Below, piece after piece: positions 6,019-6,424 of a stretch of 6,424 bases of DNA (position 1 is its first letter; the number at the start of each line of letters is the position of its first letter). Under the pieces are notes generated by a model. It had not been told where the DNA came from and made no database searches. It worked only from the letters and a program-made list of their open reading frames with translations. Source of the stretch: an uncultured Erysipelotrichaceae bacterium (GTDB lineage Bacteria > Bacillota_I > Bacilli_A > Erysipelotrichales > Erysipelotrichaceae); contig CAJUGR010000102.1 in assembly GCA_910586285.1 (NCBI GenBank), positions 1 to 6,424 of the forward strand. Direction: 5' to 3'. A program made the translations under genes and the position numbers.

Positions 6019-6424
6019 GTGAGTAAGATTTTGATTGTGGAGGATGAAATGGCGATCGTCGATTTAATCACAATGGTGCTGCGCTCACATGGATATGATG
6101 TGGATTATGCTTATGACGGGGAAGCGGGTGCAGATCGGATCATGGATCATCACTATGATTTATTATTACTGGACATTATGTTGCCGAAATTGGATGGTTA
6201 TGAACTACTGGCATATGCAAAAAATGTGGCAATTCCGGTAATCTTTATTACGGCAAAAGGAGAAGTACAAGATCGGGTTAAAGGATTGAATATGGGAGCC
6301 GATGATTATATCGTAAAGCCGTTTGAAACAGAAGAACTGGTCGCTCGCGTCAATTCGGTATTACGAAGAAATAAAAGTGTCATTCGGCTGGCAGATATTC
6401 AAATTAATACCAAAACCAGACAAG
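6019..6424 (+). CDS. OmpR/PhoB-family response regulator, partial (cut by right edge)
   Basis: The first 135 codons are visible, opening with GTG: (M)SKILIVEDEMAIVDL. The receiver domain is intact: acidic pocket E8/D9, phospho-acceptor D52 in LLLLDIMLPKLDGYE, switch T78 in ITAKGE, and K100 in DDYIVKPFE. The linker RRNKSV and the start of a second domain (IRLADIQINTKTRQ) match the entry to the winged-helix DNA-binding domain of the OmpR/PhoB group, so about 90-100 more residues are expected to the right. It begins 4 bp after the permease stop. A sensor histidine kinase would normally follow downstream. Its likely job is to control transcription of this exporter operon, possibly through the 11-bp tandem repeats over the promoter. 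GTG is chosen because it is the only start with a Shine-Dalgarno that keeps the ILIVEDE opening. Confidence 0.95.
   Translation, partial: MSKILIVEDEMAIVDLITMVLRSHGYDVDYAYDGEAGADRIMDHHYDLLLLDIMLPKLDGYELLAYAKNVAIPVIFITAKGEVQDRVKGLNMGADDYIVKPFETEELVARVNSVLRRNKSVIRLADIQINTKTRQ

Noticed and set aside
5720..6022. Plus-strand 100-codon frame inside the end of the permease gene
   Set aside because: It is an alternate frame of the permease's last helices, with no ribosome binding site and no known domain; the permease frame runs intact through it.
1..6424. CRISPR arrays, tRNA or rRNA genes, riboswitches
   Set aside because: No regularly spaced repeats, cloverleaf-like segments or conserved riboswitch cores were seen on either strand by eye.

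Overview
The window looks like chromosomal DNA of a low-to-moderate-GC Gram-positive (Bacillota/Firmicutes). The signs are AT-rich codon use, strong Shine-Dalgarno sites (AGGTGAT and AAAAGGAG types), short hairpin terminators with T-tracts, a YeeN/YeeI-type YebC protein and a Firmicutes-style exporter/two-component cluster. An Erysipelotrichia- or Clostridia-like gut bacterium would fit, but the genus cannot be fixed from this window.

Layout. Positions 1 to about 567 are insertion-sequence debris. A 5' piece of an IS3-family orfB lies on the minus strand (about 217 down to 1, running off the left edge). It abuts, head to head, the 3' half of an IS481-like DDE transposase on the plus strand (about 217-546). 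Neither piece has its other half in the window, so this is a scar and not an intact element. A short spacer with an extended -10 promoter then leads to a YebC/PmpR-family gene (660-1388), which ends in a strong hairpin terminator.

The 1389-1606 intergenic region is dense: two terminator-like hairpins, a perfect 11-bp tandem repeat whose second copy supplies the -35 box, a good sigma-A-type promoter and a strong ribosome binding site. It drives a tight plus-strand operon. The first gene (1607-2917) encodes a membrane-anchored, probably extracytoplasmic beta-propeller-like protein with a single C-x4-C-x-H-x4-C motif. Next come an ABC ATPase (2926-3651), a 788-residue permease made of two tandem ABC-2-like modules (3648-6014), and an OmpR-family response regulator (6019 onward, cut by the right edge). 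Junctions are +8 bp, a 4-bp ATGA overlap and +4 bp, and each downstream Shine-Dalgarno sits in the end of the gene before it, so translational coupling is likely.

How they may work together (inference): one ATPase, presumably as a dimer, powers one fused two-module permease; the anchored propeller protein acts outside the membrane as a sensor, ligand trap or assembly partner; and the response regulator, probably with a histidine kinase just past the right edge, controls the operon, perhaps through the 11-bp direct repeats. The substrate is not evident. This operon, especially its propeller protein of unknown role, is the most interesting content of the window.
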